From NCBI GenBank assembly GCA_963513935.1, contig OY740768.1:41038368-41102367 (forward strand): DNA of 64,000 nucleotides. The letters run 5' to 3'. The notes below the pieces were generated by a model that had not been told where the DNA came from, ran no database searches, and saw only the letters and a list, made by a program, of their open reading frames with translations. This stretch comes from Aphrophora alni. Taxonomy: Eukaryota > Arthropoda > Insecta > Hemiptera > Aphrophoridae. Within the stretch, counting starts at the first letter, position 1; each line of letters starts with the position of its first letter. Below, in pieces: positions 13,601 to 23,798 of the stretch. The translations under genes were made by a program, and so were the position numbers.

Positions 13601-15016
13601 AAGGGCATGCATTGTCATGAAAGAACAAATTGTTGCAAAACATCAAGTCCCTTCTGCAATTTCGAATGGGCCGCTGGAATTTTGTTTAATGTTACACAAT
13701 ACCAATCAGCATTTACTGTGACTCCATGGAGTATAGAGTCAACAAACTATTTTAGTATCCTAACTAAGACAGTAACTAAGACAGTATCCATAAACTTTTA
13801 AGAAAAGACTACTTGCTTGTTTTGTTTTTTTATTTTATTTTTTTATGGTATGGCAGATGAGTGACCAGTTCGTTCATCATCATAGACATTCCTCTTTCCC
13901 TTGATCAAAAATTAAACACCATGGCTGTACCGATGATTCATCCATCATACGTCCATAAACTTCCTTGATTTATGTTCATAAACTTCCTTGATTTGACGAT
14001 GATTTAAGAAATCAAATTACAGCTCTCACTTCACATGCTGTTGCATTCTCTAGTTTTACATTCTTTTTAAATATACATAGAAATAATACAAGTGTAAAGA
14101 ACATGATAACCTCACAGTGTAATGAGAACTTAAGAAGACATATGACCAACTAAATAGAGATAGACATTTACAGGCACTTGCATGGTAAGTATGCGTGAAC
14201 AGGTATTCTTTCCATATGAGCCTCGGACTAATAATAAGAGACATGCTTTTATGAAATCCCAGTTAACATAACATAAATACATTTAAAATTTTCATAAATT
14301 CCTAAAAATGGATTCTTTGAATACTGAAGGAAGGCAACGTTATAGCTACATGCACAATTTTGAACTGTTATTCTATTATACTGTCAAAACTTTTTTTTTT
14401 AAAGAGTGATAAAATACAAGCATTTAGTGTACAATAATGTTGTATCTATTACATTTAATTGTATGAATGCATGTGAGAAAGTGACATTACATTATAAAAT
14501 ATTAGGCCTACATTTTGAAATGAAATTTAGTAAAACTCATAAACAATTTATTACTGTGTTTAATTAACTCTTGTTTACTTGGATTAACCTGTATCATATG
14601 CCATAATAAAATGTTTTAAATAATGTTAATGGTTGTCCTTGTACAAGTTATTGGTCATAGGATCTTACAATTTACAATACCTTTGAGCTCATGAAGTTGT
14701 ACATAGGCTTATAAGTTCTTCTGTATTATGAAAATTATCAATATATGAAGATTAAACTTAATTTTATAATTTGTATTTCTTCTACTATCTGTTACTTTCT
14801 AATATAAGTATAGGACGTGAACACTTTAAAACACAGTAGTATAACTTAATTCTTGAATATAAACAAAACTAAACATATTTTCAGAAAAAGAAAACAAAAT
14901 TATACATTAGCTTTTCAGCTAGTTAATATTTACCTGCAGGAAATGGTTAACTCCAAGTTTGAAGTAGGTTCAGCTGCAGTTCCTGGTGTAAAACCAGAAA
15001 CTTTAGAAATCTCCAT
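1537..15016 (-). CDS. Copine gene, 5' part (two coding exons visible, 3' part off the left edge)
   Basis: Copines are cytosolic calcium-dependent phospholipid-binding proteins with two C2 domains followed by a von Willebrand A-like domain. The first coding exon (14934-15016) encodes 27 residues, starting MEISKVSGFTPG and ending LELTISC, and stops in phase 2 at AG|GTAAAT. The second (1537-1678) begins in the matching phase after TTTCAG and continues RNLADCDVFSKSDPMCVVYM. The joined frame runs straight into the first C2 domain without a stop. The TISCRNL...DxDxFSKSDPMCV signature is that of the copine C2A domain, including its calcium-binding aspartates. The protein leaves the window after ...LNPDFVKK. 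The intron is 13,255 bp and crowded with transposon debris. Codons in the two exons are intact, unlike the surrounding TE frames. The family assignment is certain in my view; which copine paralogue it is cannot be said. Confidence 0.88.
1679..3845. other. Copine intron, proximal part, no gene seen
   Basis: This is intronic sequence. The part from about 2600 to 3200 is richer in CpG than its surroundings and may be the body of an unrecognised old repeat or LTR, but I could find no paired ends or coding frame. The rest is plain AT-rich DNA. Confidence 0.4.
3846..4034. mobile_element. 189-bp MITE with 9-bp target duplication
   Basis: Inverted ends GGGCGTACCCAG (3848-3859) and CTGGGTACGCCC (4020-4031) bound a short non-coding body with G-rich and C-rich inner segments. 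The insert is flanked on both sides by GAACTCTCC (3837-3845 and 4035-4043). The 9-bp duplication could mean a Mutator-type mobiliser, or an 8-bp hAT duplication with one chance matching base. No protein is encoded. Confidence 0.7.
4044..5321. other. Copine intron sequence, no feature recognised
   Basis: AT-rich sequence. A frame at 5085-5297 on the plus strand has no recognisable domain and is taken as chance. The segment just before the Tigger fragment may contain its unrecognised 5' flank. Confidence 0.35.
5322..5890 (+). pseudogene. Tigger-type transposase, N-terminal half, frameshifted
   Basis: Two consecutive frames and a short third one belong to one decayed transposase. The first (5322-5564) has the pogo/CENP-B N-terminal helix-turn-helix: FCEKVAVIREVEKGLKKKCD, then IAKEYGIAPTTVSAFLKNKE. 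After a stop and frame change, 5574-5855 holds the second DNA-binding (CENP-B HTH) domain, including FKSVCGESASVNQEA, and reaches the first catalytic aspartate in DIFNIDETGLFF. A run of T bases at about 5845 then shifts the frame again; the continuation PDQTLTF is visible in the next frame. The rest of the DDE domain is missing. It lies in the copine intron, antisense to the gene. It is inactive. Confidence 0.85.
5891..6349. other. Intron sequence, nothing recognised
   Basis: AT-rich DNA between a Tigger fragment and a LINE fragment. No frame, repeat end or RNA gene is visible. Confidence 0.35.
6350..6800 (-). pseudogene. Degenerate LINE reverse-transcriptase fragment (weak)
   Basis: On the minus strand several short pieces in changing frames resemble the part of non-LTR reverse transcriptases that follows the catalytic centre, notably NYLGSKITFSGKIEEKIGQR, compare the common YLGSxITxxGxxxxEIxxRI pattern. 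Stops and frameshifts are frequent. The assignment rests on this one pattern plus the orientation and base composition, and could be wrong in detail. Confidence 0.45.
6801..7835. other. Intron sequence, nothing recognised
   Basis: AT-rich sequence. Near 7240-7290 a short stretch ending AAAACGGATATAT also occurs near 62036-62046, so this is probably an old dispersed repeat. No coding frame is visible. Confidence 0.35.
7895..8444. repeat. Near-perfect 267-bp inverted repeat (hairpin) with 15-bp loop
   Basis: The left arm (7895-8161) and right arm (8177-8444) are reverse complements with only a few differences: a small cluster in the GACCCG...CCCCACAGGTC segment, and an A/G change in TTTTGTAAAATTC. 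The loop is 8162-8176. The arm is less AT-rich than the surroundings and encodes nothing I recognise. The whole is bracketed by a 15-bp direct repeat TTAATACAAGTTTTA (7836-7850 and 8441-8455, the second overlapping the arm by 4 bp), which looks like a target duplication. It could be a foldback transposon, a head-to-head retroposed dimer, or an assembly or library artefact. A transcript would form a long double-stranded RNA. Confidence 0.85.
8570..11170 (-). pseudogene. CR1/Jockey-like LINE, degraded, interrupted by a Tigger fragment
   Basis: Minus-strand pieces fall in the order of a non-LTR retrotransposon. At 11030-11130 is an endonuclease piece (DILCLSEHWLKEDE). At about 9960-10020 is KKSCGPDDLPD, and at 9780-9870 MEPIFKKGDKSN...SLISLFSKIFELI. 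At 9510-9610 comes KAFDTVDHSILLDKLSNYNV and at 9380-9430 EFGVPQGLVLGP, the reverse-transcriptase motifs. At 9240-9330 is LDTVLLELNDWFSQ. The end of ORF2 is at 8576-8794 (HSYNTCQANYFRTKHH...VMEIKLRNLLPD). Many stops and frameshifts make it inactive. The plus-strand Tigger piece at 10534 splits it. It lies in the copine intron in the sense direction. Confidence 0.85.
10534..10973 (+). mobile_element. Tigger fragment nested in the LINE: left TIR plus transposase C terminus
   Basis: CAGTGCAACCTCGTTAAGTC at 10534, preceded by TA, is a pogo/Tigger terminal repeat. It is followed by a second copy of the AAGTCGG motif and an inner CCGGGTAACCCGG palindrome. From 10680 to 10973 a plus-strand frame ends with the Tigger C-terminal pattern: acidic EENAEEPEVISQA, then ELMVYFEHQNKTTPAELVML, then KRMCDRAARKHYSKLTQ and TAG. 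DNA-binding and catalytic domains are deleted, and no matching right terminal repeat is visible, so the right end is truncated. LINE sequence is present on both sides, so the insertion is younger than the LINE copy. Confidence 0.75.
11284..11668 (+). pseudogene. LINE ORF2 3' end, second copy, opposite orientation
   Basis: A plus-strand frame (11284-11553) ends in the C-terminal pattern of CR1/Jockey-type ORF2: KRVTYNTRNSHIIEVLYSRL followed by NVTHTKFVKYRFKSF. After a stop and frameshift the homology continues (EFKNIPIKIFKIKLNKILLE...INEFLSAL) to about 11668. This is a separate, 5'-truncated insertion. It sits beside the minus-strand LINE, so the two copies are tail-away neighbours. Confidence 0.65.
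11830..12573 (-). pseudogene. hAT-related (ZMYM/GTF2IRD2-like) transposase fragment, N-terminal part
   Basis: On the minus strand the frame starts near 12573 with DKKRRKVEAEN, then PEWIELYF, then after shifts SNVKRHYKTKHKLFEEKYP. That is the zinc-finger and linker layout of hAT-derived proteins of the ZBED/GTF2IRD2 type, in which a C2HC/C2H2 finger ends in NxxRHYxTKH. Further remnants (RCCLRIINIFTDGRCKKIAV) follow to about 11830. Frames are broken repeatedly. A possible hAT end, CAGTGGTCAGCAA, is at 11171 in the orientation expected for the far end, but no partner was found upstream of the N terminus. Confidence 0.6.
12574..13320. other. Intron sequence, nothing recognised
   Basis: AT-rich spacer between the hAT-like and mariner fragments. 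No frame or terminal repeat is visible. Confidence 0.35.
13321..13790 (-). pseudogene. Mariner-family transposase fragment, C-terminal half
   Basis: Minus-strand pieces match the mariner layout in order. SILHGVTVNADWYCVTLNKI corresponds to the segment before the second catalytic aspartate. The DNxxPH position is broken (FMTMHALAA). Then come SLNDDYLFFKLKDFLA, FNELVAEKFDSGRLKLVELY and SEYVEK with a stop at 13321-13323. At least two frameshifts and several stops are present, and the first half of the protein is missing. It lies in the copine intron. Confidence 0.75.
13791..14933. other. Copine intron, 5' end, no gene seen
   Basis: AT-rich sequence. A short tandem duplication (unit about 27 bp containing TTCATAAACTTCCTTGATTT) is at about 13950-14000. 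The two frames longer than 60 codons have no recognisable domain. Confidence 0.35.
14934..15016 (-). CDS. Copine coding exon 1 (start codon)
   Basis: The ATG is at 15016. It is the only ATG after an in-frame TAG about 20 codons upstream (15077-15079). The exon is 83 nt, 27 codons plus two bases, and encodes the typical short copine leader (GFTPGTAAEP, compare the FVPG-type leaders of other copines) followed by the first beta strand LELTISC. The donor CTGCAG|GTAAAT is good. A possible acceptor (GTTGCAG) ends at 15050, so an upstream 5'UTR exon may be spliced here. Confidence 0.87.
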
Positions 15017-15079
15017 AGAATCTTTTCGACAATTACTGTTATCGCTTATCTGCAACTTTAGTACAACTTTATGTAGCTA

Positions 15080-18000
15080 AATATTACCTACTAATATAGA
15101 ATGTTAAATGCGTTCAAAATTGAATTTATTTTATATATTTCTTTTAGGCTACTTCTAAATAGCATTATTTGCTCTAAAGTATATAAAATAAAATGTGTTA
15201 ACGTATGTGGGATAAATTTATGCTAAAAACAAAAGAGACCAACTTACTTAGATAAGTTATTAAATGAACCTTTGAAGTTGACAAAATATACATTAATATG
15301 GTGTAGATTACTTTGGCCTATTTAACTTAACTTAAAATAGAATAACAAATACAGTAATCACCATACTATTACCTCCAAACAGACCACACATAATCTGAAC
15401 ATATCATTGTCACACCATGAGGAGTTGAATATCTTTGTCCTGATTAAGATACACACTACGTAAACCTATTTGGTATAATAACAGGGACATCTGGCATTAA
15501 TATGAAGTGCTCTGACTAACTCTGCCTACCTTTCCCAAGCTACCCTACAGTCTTCCCTTTCCAGTCATATTTAAAATTGTGATTTTTCAGTGGAAAAAAG
15601 TGACCTCCGCAATGAAAACATTATGCCTTCTTAAAAAGTAAGGTAGGCCTACCGGTATGTAGTAAACGATAAACAAACAAAAAAACAGGAAATTAACAAT
15701 CATCTTTATATATACACATACCCATACAGCTTATAACATAAACGTCGACTGGTAATGCAGTCACAAACTTGACACACGTTGTCACTGTAAAATTTGTCAT
15801 AACCTGAAAAAACCTAATTTCCTTGTATCTAAAATTATAAATCTCTTCAATATAAATAGATTTTGAAACTTGAATATTACTGGATTGTTTCGCGTTGTTA
15901 AGAAATATCAGATTAATGATAAACAAGGTAAATAGTTTGTTTGCATCCTTTTTAGTGACTTAAAAAGGGGGATGAGCTTCAATGCACAATTACCAACTTT
16001 TTTTTAATAACACCTTATTTAAGAGAAATAATTGTTTTAATATTAATTATACTACAGTGGTAGACTAAATAAATTACGATCCCACTATAGGCAATATAAT
16101 GATTATATTTATAGTTAGGCCAATGGTTTACCATAACCTCAACTATGATAACAAATATCAACATTGCTATACTTTTTTTTTATCTAAAAAGTGTATTTAA
16201 ATTACCTGTTATTCAGTAGTAAGTAGTAATTTTGACACGCACACGGTCTATTACATACGCAGAATGAAATCTTTTCCTGTAATTACACACATCTCATAAT
16301 TTCAAATGGCAATTATCTTCACAGTAAATAATTATTTATACAGCACAGTGTAAACTGTCAGTTAGTTCCTGTTTTGCTTTATCGCACTACGCAAGTCCAG
16401 AGTCCAGCCAGATACTGTTCCAGCGGATACAGCCAGTTACAAGTTACAGTCACAGTGCCTAAATGCTTGTTATTGAACATAGAGTAGACCAACAAAAGCT
16501 GGACTTTTTACACTTCCTTGACACTGTTTACGTTTACGGTACTAGCGCTCACAAAATTAGAATGGCCGCATATCGTTCCTATTAAAATTAACTGCAGTAT
16601 TTTATGCAATACAACACCCTAGTTTAAATGAATTGGTTAAATCTATTGGTTTTCCTACAATAGCTGTTTGTGTAACAATTGTACAAAGTACATCATTGTC
16701 GCAACGAGGAAAAAAGTTGCCGCACGACTCGAAGTGAATTGCAACAATTTAACGAGTTCGAAAATAATATTTTGCAGTCGAATTACACAAAAAATACCAG
16801 ATTTTTTCCTACGCCTACAATTACTAATAGGAAGAAAATTTACATAATCATATTGTACACTTTTTACTTACTTTCTCTAGTAAAATTTTTAAAAAAAATG
16901 CTTAAATGGGGTTAAAACCTTTATGTTTAGATAAAGTTATGGTTAGATTATATTATTGGTTGTTATCCAGGTTGTTATGAAACAGCTGGTTTAAATAGTG
17001 ATTGCCTACATAAGACAGTTTGGTGTTTATAAAAACAAATATCCCAACTAAGATAAACTAAATTGGACACACAATAAAAAAGAAGAGAATAATTATTAAT
17101 ATTATAGTAATTAATTGTTAAAATGAATGTAACAACATATTATAAGATATTATATTACTAGAATTCTATTAATAATTTATTGTTATAACTTATAAGTGAT
17201 TATGAAACGGACTTTTGTGGGAATAATTTTGTCTCACTGGCGCGAGCAAAATCAGAAGAGTTTGTAAGAGGTAGAGGAGCTGTTTTGGATGATGAAACAA
17301 TCAGCCTTTGTATAACTGCTATATGAACAGTTATAGAATGGAAACTCCACACATATTATTATATGCATGATTTTGTAAATTTAAAAAAATATATATTTTT
17401 CTTCTAAATGTTGGATGAAAACTACACTTAATATAGCACATATTTTATTTTCTATATTTAGTCCACTTTAGACTTGTGTAGTGTTGATTGATTTTGTTGT
17501 TGTATAGTTGTTAGGGGGTTATCATCGGTTATCTGAAATCTTAACTTTTGTTAGTCTGTCAAGCTGAAAGATAGCTATATTCAATTACTTCATGCACAAA
17601 ATGATACCCAGTTATCTTATACACAACGTGTTAACCCTAGATTACTTTTCTTAGTTCATTGTTACTTGATCATTTTTCATTCCTAAATTTTACTACATTC
17701 TGTTGTTTTTATTTTTATTATTATTTTTTAAACTTTACTTTAGTGTTGACTATTTTTTATATTAAACTATTTATTGTTTTTAAGTGTTTATAATAATATT
17801 TAACAATGTATTCCTACATATTTTAACTGTAAAAAAAAATTTTTTACCACCACTACAAGTACATTTAAAAAAAAATAATTAATCTGGAAAAAAAATCAAA
17901 AAAAAATAAATATTATAATATTGGAAAAATTAATCGGATATTCATAAAATACATCATTTTTAAGTGTTTACTTTATATAAAAAGAGAAAAATGATTTACA

Positions 18001-18588
18001 ATACTAACTTGTTCATTAGGTAGAATGCCAGAAATACCAAAATTAGAGTCCTGTCTTCACTGAGAATCACATTCCTTGCAGTGATTAAATATACACTTAG
18101 TAGCTAAATCAAACACTTTGAACTCTAAAGTCACTATTTACGCAATAAACTATTTACAACAATAAAAAACTAACAATATAAAAACAATAATTTACATAAA
18201 AATATTCAAACACTTAATAGTTAAAACTTTTGAAAACACTATCCTTTCGTAAAATATACAATGCGAGCTTGAGTACGGTAATAACGGTTCAGCCTTGAGC
18301 TTAGCCGAAGATACACTGGCCTCTATTCACAATGGCGGAAAGGTAAACAAAAAGACAGAGTGTGTCCGTCTTTTGTCTACGAGTTCTCCGAATTTTATAA
18401 AGGGTGGGTCGTAATTTTTACGAATTAGTAGTGTTCTAGGGTTAAAAATGATTTGACAGGTAGAAACGAATATAATTTTTTTTTCCTAAAAAACCAAAGT
18501 TAACACAAATTAGCATCCTTCTAAAACGGAGGGTGGTATCAGAGAGATATAAAACTATAGACAATAATTAGTCTTTTGAGGTAATTCC
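15080..18588. other. Gene-poor AT-rich region upstream of copine
   Basis: Apart from the candidate promoter near 16.3 kb, no feature can be supported. Another CpG-containing patch at about 18230-18440 includes CACAATGGCGGAAAG|GTAAAC on the plus strand, which could be a start codon followed by a donor, but nothing joins to it. Frames at 15693-15926 (minus) and 16679-16915 (plus) show no domain. Confidence 0.35.
16200..16560 (-). promoter_or_regulatory. Candidate copine promoter and 5'UTR exon (tentative)
   Basis: A patch richer in G, C and CpG than its surroundings lies about 1.3 kb upstream of the copine start codon. On the minus strand it contains TATAAATA (16333-16340), and about 130 bp downstream a plausible splice donor AATAACAG|GTAATT (exon end 16206). 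A 5'UTR exon ending there could join the acceptor just upstream of the copine ATG (15050). TATA-like strings are common in DNA this AT-rich, so this is a suggestion only. Confidence 0.2.
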
Positions 18589-19110
18589 TCATTTGGAGAT
18601 GTTTAATTTTCTATTTAACTGATTACTTTTATGAGCAATGTCTTTCTCCTTCTTTATTTTTTGTTTTATCTCCCTTACCTTGATTCTTTGTTCTGCTTTA
18701 GCTTTATTCTCTTCAATAAGAGCTTTTTTCTCCACAAGCATATTTTTGTAGGGTGCAGATGTTAATATTTCACTCTTCTTATTGAGATCTTCTCTTATTT
18801 TGTACTTTACACTTGAAGTCGTTGTTAGTGGTGAAATTTGTGCCAATATCTGTTGAGTACTCGGTGACACCAAAGTAGCTACTTCTTGGCGTAGGCCACA
18901 AGTTTGGTTTGGAGACTCAAGCAAATTGAAAGCATGAAAGGGTTTTGAAGGCTGGTTTAGCATTGGACTTTGATCAGCAGGTTTGTCTGAATTAGCTTTA
19001 CATCTATCATGTAAGTTTGAAACATCAGCTTACTGATGAAGTTCCTCTTGGTCATGATTGGGCGATGTCTGAACTTGAGTTTTTGGTCTCTCTGCTGGTT
19101 CTAGAGTTGT
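18589..19110 (-). pseudogene. Pogo-like transposase C-terminal region
   Basis: The minus-strand frame 18589-18963 contains KKSEILTSAPYKNMLVEKK followed by a long charged lysine/glutamate coiled-coil-like tail. This is the typical C-terminal tail of DDE_1 (pogo/jerky-like) transposases, which have a SEILTSTPYKN box after the catalytic domain. The frame can be followed upstream to about 19110 through one stop (ERPKTQVQTSPNHDQEELHQ). No catalytic residues remain in the visible part. A minus-strand frame at 19252-19467 may be linked but I do not recognise it. Confidence 0.55.
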
Positions 19111-21006
19111 TATAAAGATGTCGGTTCATAAAGTCATAATATAAATCTTATCTAACCATACATGATTTTTTAACGACACAGTATTTGATTTTTTGTTTTC
19201 ACCAAGTTTGTAAGATTGTTTTAAAAATTCAGGGTTGCTAAGTGATATTAGTTAACTATCAAGTATGATTGTCAAGTATTTCCTCATGGTTATGATCAAA
19301 CAATCTACTAAACGTGCCTTTGTTATCCGAGCAGCAAGGCTTAGCTGTTGCCTCTTTCCCTTCCAACTATCACTGGCTGCACATACTGCCATTTTTTCAC
19401 AAATAACTTTGTCCATGGCCAACTTCATATTATATTCTTCATCCAAATTGCCATGTATTTTCTCCATGGTTTCCTGGAAAAGCCAGAAACCATTAAATAA
19501 ACTTGAAGTTTATTTACCAGTGTGATGTCCGATACCACCTGATTCCACTTTGTCCAATACCAGCCAAACAACTTGCAACATATTAATGGCTAACTACCAG
19601 CTTGTAAACAAATGAAACTATAAGCCTAAATTATAACATATAAACCCTAATAATAATTCCGTTTACCAGATCACTCGCGAAAACACAAAAATTTGAAGCA
19701 TGAAACACACTGTTCATAGAACAAAATAAATCCAATATGACCTGGGATTGGCTAGTTCATTTTTACCAGGTCACTGTATGCTTGATAGGTGCTACCTCAA
19801 GTGGGAAATAACAAAAACTGCTTTTGTCCATTACCGCCCGCTGTCCTATATCAAACGACTTTCCCCTAAAACTTGTAGTAATCTCATTGTTTATTATTTA
19901 TTATATCAATTTTTTTCTTACAATACCTGCAAAATATTCAGTGTTTCATTTATTGGTATTGATGAATAAAATTAAAAAATTGATGAATAAAAATTAGTTT
20001 TCTATATCAAATAAAATTAGTTTATGATCTTATGCAATTTCTAGTTCTTTTAATTTTTCTACTACTTCGGTAAATTTGACGATACTTTGACCCATTTTAT
20101 TCAAATAAATAATTTCAAAAAGTGCTTCCTCTACACAACACAGATCATATATTTTCTTTTTAACACGTTTGCTACCACCATTAAAAAAAGTAATGATCCA
20201 AAATATCCCAGCCAACTCATATATGCTCTGACAATATACTATAGAAGTCACTCATAAACATGCTCTAAGAATTAGAATTTATTTTTTTTTAATAATTTAG
20301 ACATTATTTATGAATTACTTTAGATTTTTAAAAACTGTGATTTAAAAAAACTATATATTCTGGTTTATGGAGGTGGTCACACACTTAACAGTCTAGTCTG
20401 CAGGTGTGGTCGTCTTTTTTAGCGGTGGTCTGTGGAAGTTAACTGTGCAGCTATGAGCCATTTGGTAACGAATAGGTTAAAAGATTTTCTTTTTTAATTT
20501 AGAATAAGTAAGATAATGTTTGCATTTTATATTATTTTAATGAAAATTGCCTGTCGAATAAACAATTCATTTAAAAAAATCTATTCTCCATCAATGAACA
20601 CATTAGTAGGTGAGGGACATTGGCATAAAAAATCTGAAATTCCATGTTATTATAACAGACATAACTTCTCAAAATCAACTTTACCATATTTTAGTCGAAG
20701 TTAACATTAATAACACAAAAGTGTGAAAAATTGCAAGTTAAAAATATTTTAAAGTTAAAGGTATAATAGGCAAAAACTAAAAATAAAACCTCCACTGACA
20801 TCATTAAAAGCTACAGTTAACTAAAAAGACAACTAGTTAACTGACATTATTTTTAACTATTAGTTTCGGATTGTTTTGTTTGAAGTTGAACTGTTTTTAG
20901 TCACCAAAATTACCACAACTACAGTCTGATACAACTTCAACCACTGTGTAGCCAGCATTATAAAATGCCTTCACTATATTATCATCACGGTATTGTTTGA
21001 TCATTA
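19111..21006. other. Intergenic sequence with unrecognised frames
   Basis: Minus-strand frames at 19252-19467 (contains KMAVCAASDSWKGKRQQLSL) and 20030-20251 (contains VEEALFEIIYLNKMGQ) have no domain I can name. They could be transposon debris. No splice or terminal-repeat structure links them. Confidence 0.3.
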
Positions 21007-21008
21007 TA

Positions 21009-21950
21009 CAGTGTGAGTCAAAAGTATGGATACACCCTGTTAAATTTTAAATGGATAAAGATAGAAAAATGAATCTCAGAACACCTTTCTAGGAAATAAA
21101 AGTGAACATTTTAGTCACTATTACAACTTTGCCCATTTCTCCAAAATGGGATTTTTGGGAGGCAGCTCAAAACTTTTAAATGTAAAGACCCATTAAGTGA
21201 CACCTCATTTTAAAGTCCTTGATTAAAGAAGAAGAACAGTGGAAACCAGAGCTTTCTATCTCAACCCAGTACAAAATGGCAGCTCATTGAAATTAACTAA
21301 AAATTCATTGAGGCAAAATATGAACATCCACATTTAGGTGGTAAATAACCCCAATAGACAACCAATGAGCTGCCATTTTGTACTGGGTTGAGATAGAAAG
21401 CTCTGGTTTCCACTCTTCTTCTTCTTTAATCAAGGACTTTAAAATGAGGTGTCACTTAATGGGTCTTTATATTTAAAAAAATTGAGCTGCCCCCCCCCAA
21501 AAATCCCATTTTGGGGAAATGGGCAAAGTTGTAATAGACTAAAAAGTTCACTTTTATTTCCTAGAAAGGTGTCCTGACTTTCATTTTTCTATCTTTATCC
21601 ATTTAAAATTTAACAGGGTGTATCCATACTTTTGACTCACAGGTGCCTCAATGAAGTTTTACTTAATTTCAATGAGCTGCCATTTTGCACTGGGTTGAGA
21701 TAGAAAGCTCTGGTTTCCACTGTTCTTCTTCTTTAATCAAGGACTTTAAAATGAGGTGTCACTTAATGGGTCTTTACATTTAAAAAATTTGAGCTGCCCC
21801 CCAAAAATCCCATTTTGGGGAAATGGGCAAAGTTGTAATAGTGGCTAAAAAGTTCACTTTTATTTCCTAGAAAGGTGTTCTGAGTTTCATTTTTCTATCT
21901 TTATCCATTTAAAAATTAACAGGGTGTATCCATTCTTTTGACTCACACTG
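21009..21950. mobile_element. Composite long-TIR MITE with three copies of a ~285-bp arm
   Basis: The element starts CAGTGTGAGTCAAAAGTATG and ends with the inverted form, flanked on both sides by TA (21007-21008 and 21951-21952), as in the Tc1/mariner superfamily. The left arm is 21009-21299. Two right arms lie in tandem in the opposite orientation, 21363-21641 and 21670-21950. The arms are very similar to each other; they differ mainly in the length of a C-run (about 21488-21500) and scattered bases. A normal member would have one arm at each end, so the middle copy is an extra. There is no coding capacity. Looser relatives occur near 30860-31130 and 58580-58800. Confidence 0.85.
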
Positions 21951-22879
21951 TATAATCGAAGTCAGCAAAAATTGACCACTTCCAGAAAGAAATCAATCCT
22001 CTGGCCACAACAACTTATATTAATGACACGAGATCTAAAACTGAATCAGATACAGAATTACATTAAAAAAATAACATTCTTTTTTTAAAATTTTTCATGA
22101 ATAAAGCAGCCAGTTTCAGAAAGTAAATAACAATGTGTAATATTTGTGGTTGTATGTAAGTTTGTTAACCAGGTTGTTAAGAGATGTTAGACACAGCAGA
22201 GGGATATATATTTAATTTTTATCTTGTGTATGGAATCTCTTAATTAAGTAAGTTGATAATTAATTATTGGATTTCAATTGATATACTTCTGTAAAATGCT
22301 TGCTGAGAATTCATCAGTTGTACATCGGAACCACATCAGTAGAAGTCAAACATATCTTAAAATGTTAAAAAAATTAAATTGTCCTTATTTTTTTGTGTAT
22401 TTAAATAAATGTTTAGAATATGTGTTTTTTAAGTGTTTTTTTAAATTGTTAGTGTTTTAAAAATTTTAATTCGGCATACATTATATTGCATTTTGTAATG
22501 TACAGATCTCGTGAAATAATGTCCACACAGGATTGAAAGTGGCCAAGGATTTGATTATGAGATGCCCAACATCTTAAAACCGGTAATCCTATTGGGTTAT
22601 TGAAGGATTGTTTGATGAGTATTGAAAAGGTAAATAACCTAATAACTAATATAATCCCCAGGAGGTAAGAAGTTTAATTTGACTGGATAAAAGACAAATC
22701 TTCTTACTAAAATTTACTTCATTACATACTCACCTTATATAATTTACCACAGTGATTTATGGCAGTCACTGTATTAAATCTATATAACAAGAACAATTAA
22801 GAACACATAGTTAATGATTTGAGATACTTTTAATCCAATAATACTTCTAGATCTACTTACCATACAACCTAGACCATTT

Positions 22880-23010
22880 GAACTCTAGTCAAACCTTCAT
22901 TGTGATAGGCACGATCCTTCACCACAATAATGTGACTCAAATCTTTAATCATATTGGGCACTGAATACACTTCCTCAGTCACAAAGTGACTGCCAGTGAC
23001 TTACACTTTC
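22880..23010 (-). other. Short coding-like stretch of unknown origin
   Basis: On the minus strand about 43 codons stay open with non-random composition (HFVTEEVYSVPNMIKDLSHI, then IVVKDRAYHNEGLTRVQMV, then a stop). An acceptor-like CACTGGCAG precedes it. I do not recognise the protein. It may be an exon remnant, a piece of a pseudogene, or a transposon fragment; no neighbouring exon was found. Confidence 0.2.
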
Positions 23011-23798
23011 TGGCAGGAAACAATCATTTATACATGTATATGAGAGTACATTACTTGATTTGATTCCATGTGAAAATTCAAGTCTGATACTTTTTAACAA
23101 ACGTCATATAATCTCTACTTCATTTTTCAATCTAACTGAAACCTAAAACTAACATGGATTCTGAATCTCATATAGATCCCATGTAAAAAATCCCAAGTTT
23201 TGAAATAAAATATTATTTAAATATCATTGTAATCATAATAAGTGTGTGGGCAATGTAATATGTATTTATGAATAAACAAAAGTAATTGCATTAATAGAAT
23301 AATTTTAATCCAAACAGATATTCAGTAAACCCATTAAAGTTACAGATAAAAAAGTAGTAGAGTAAAATCTATTGGTCTTGGAAGCCATTTTGTTTAGTCT
23401 AATAGACATTCCAGATAAACCTATTATCTAAAATTGAAATTACCAATATGATTCAGGGTTAAGAATAATAAATGGTATTTACTAATATTTAGTAAATAAT
23501 ACTGATTGCATATTTTTAAAACTTATGAACAAATATTAAAAGATATAATATTAATCTATTCAATTTTAAACAGTTTCATATTTAAATCAAATAGTATATT
23601 TTTTCAATATATAGGAAACAAAGTTGGCACAGTTTGAACAGTCTTATAAATAATATGAAAAACTTATATTCTTTACTGGTCACCCTAAGCTGATCTTCAG
23701 ACTCCTTTCCTCCCAAAATATTTCATCTAATGTTAGAGATAAATTCTTTAAAAAATTGCATTAATTTAACTTTTTCTTATGAAATACACAACACAGTA

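Noticed and set aside
13550..13801. Plus-strand frame over the mariner fragment
   Set aside because: The mariner protein pattern is on the minus strand; the plus frame is a shadow.
14853..15080. Plus-strand frame over the copine start exon
   Set aside because: It is the complementary shadow of the copine exon on the minus strand.
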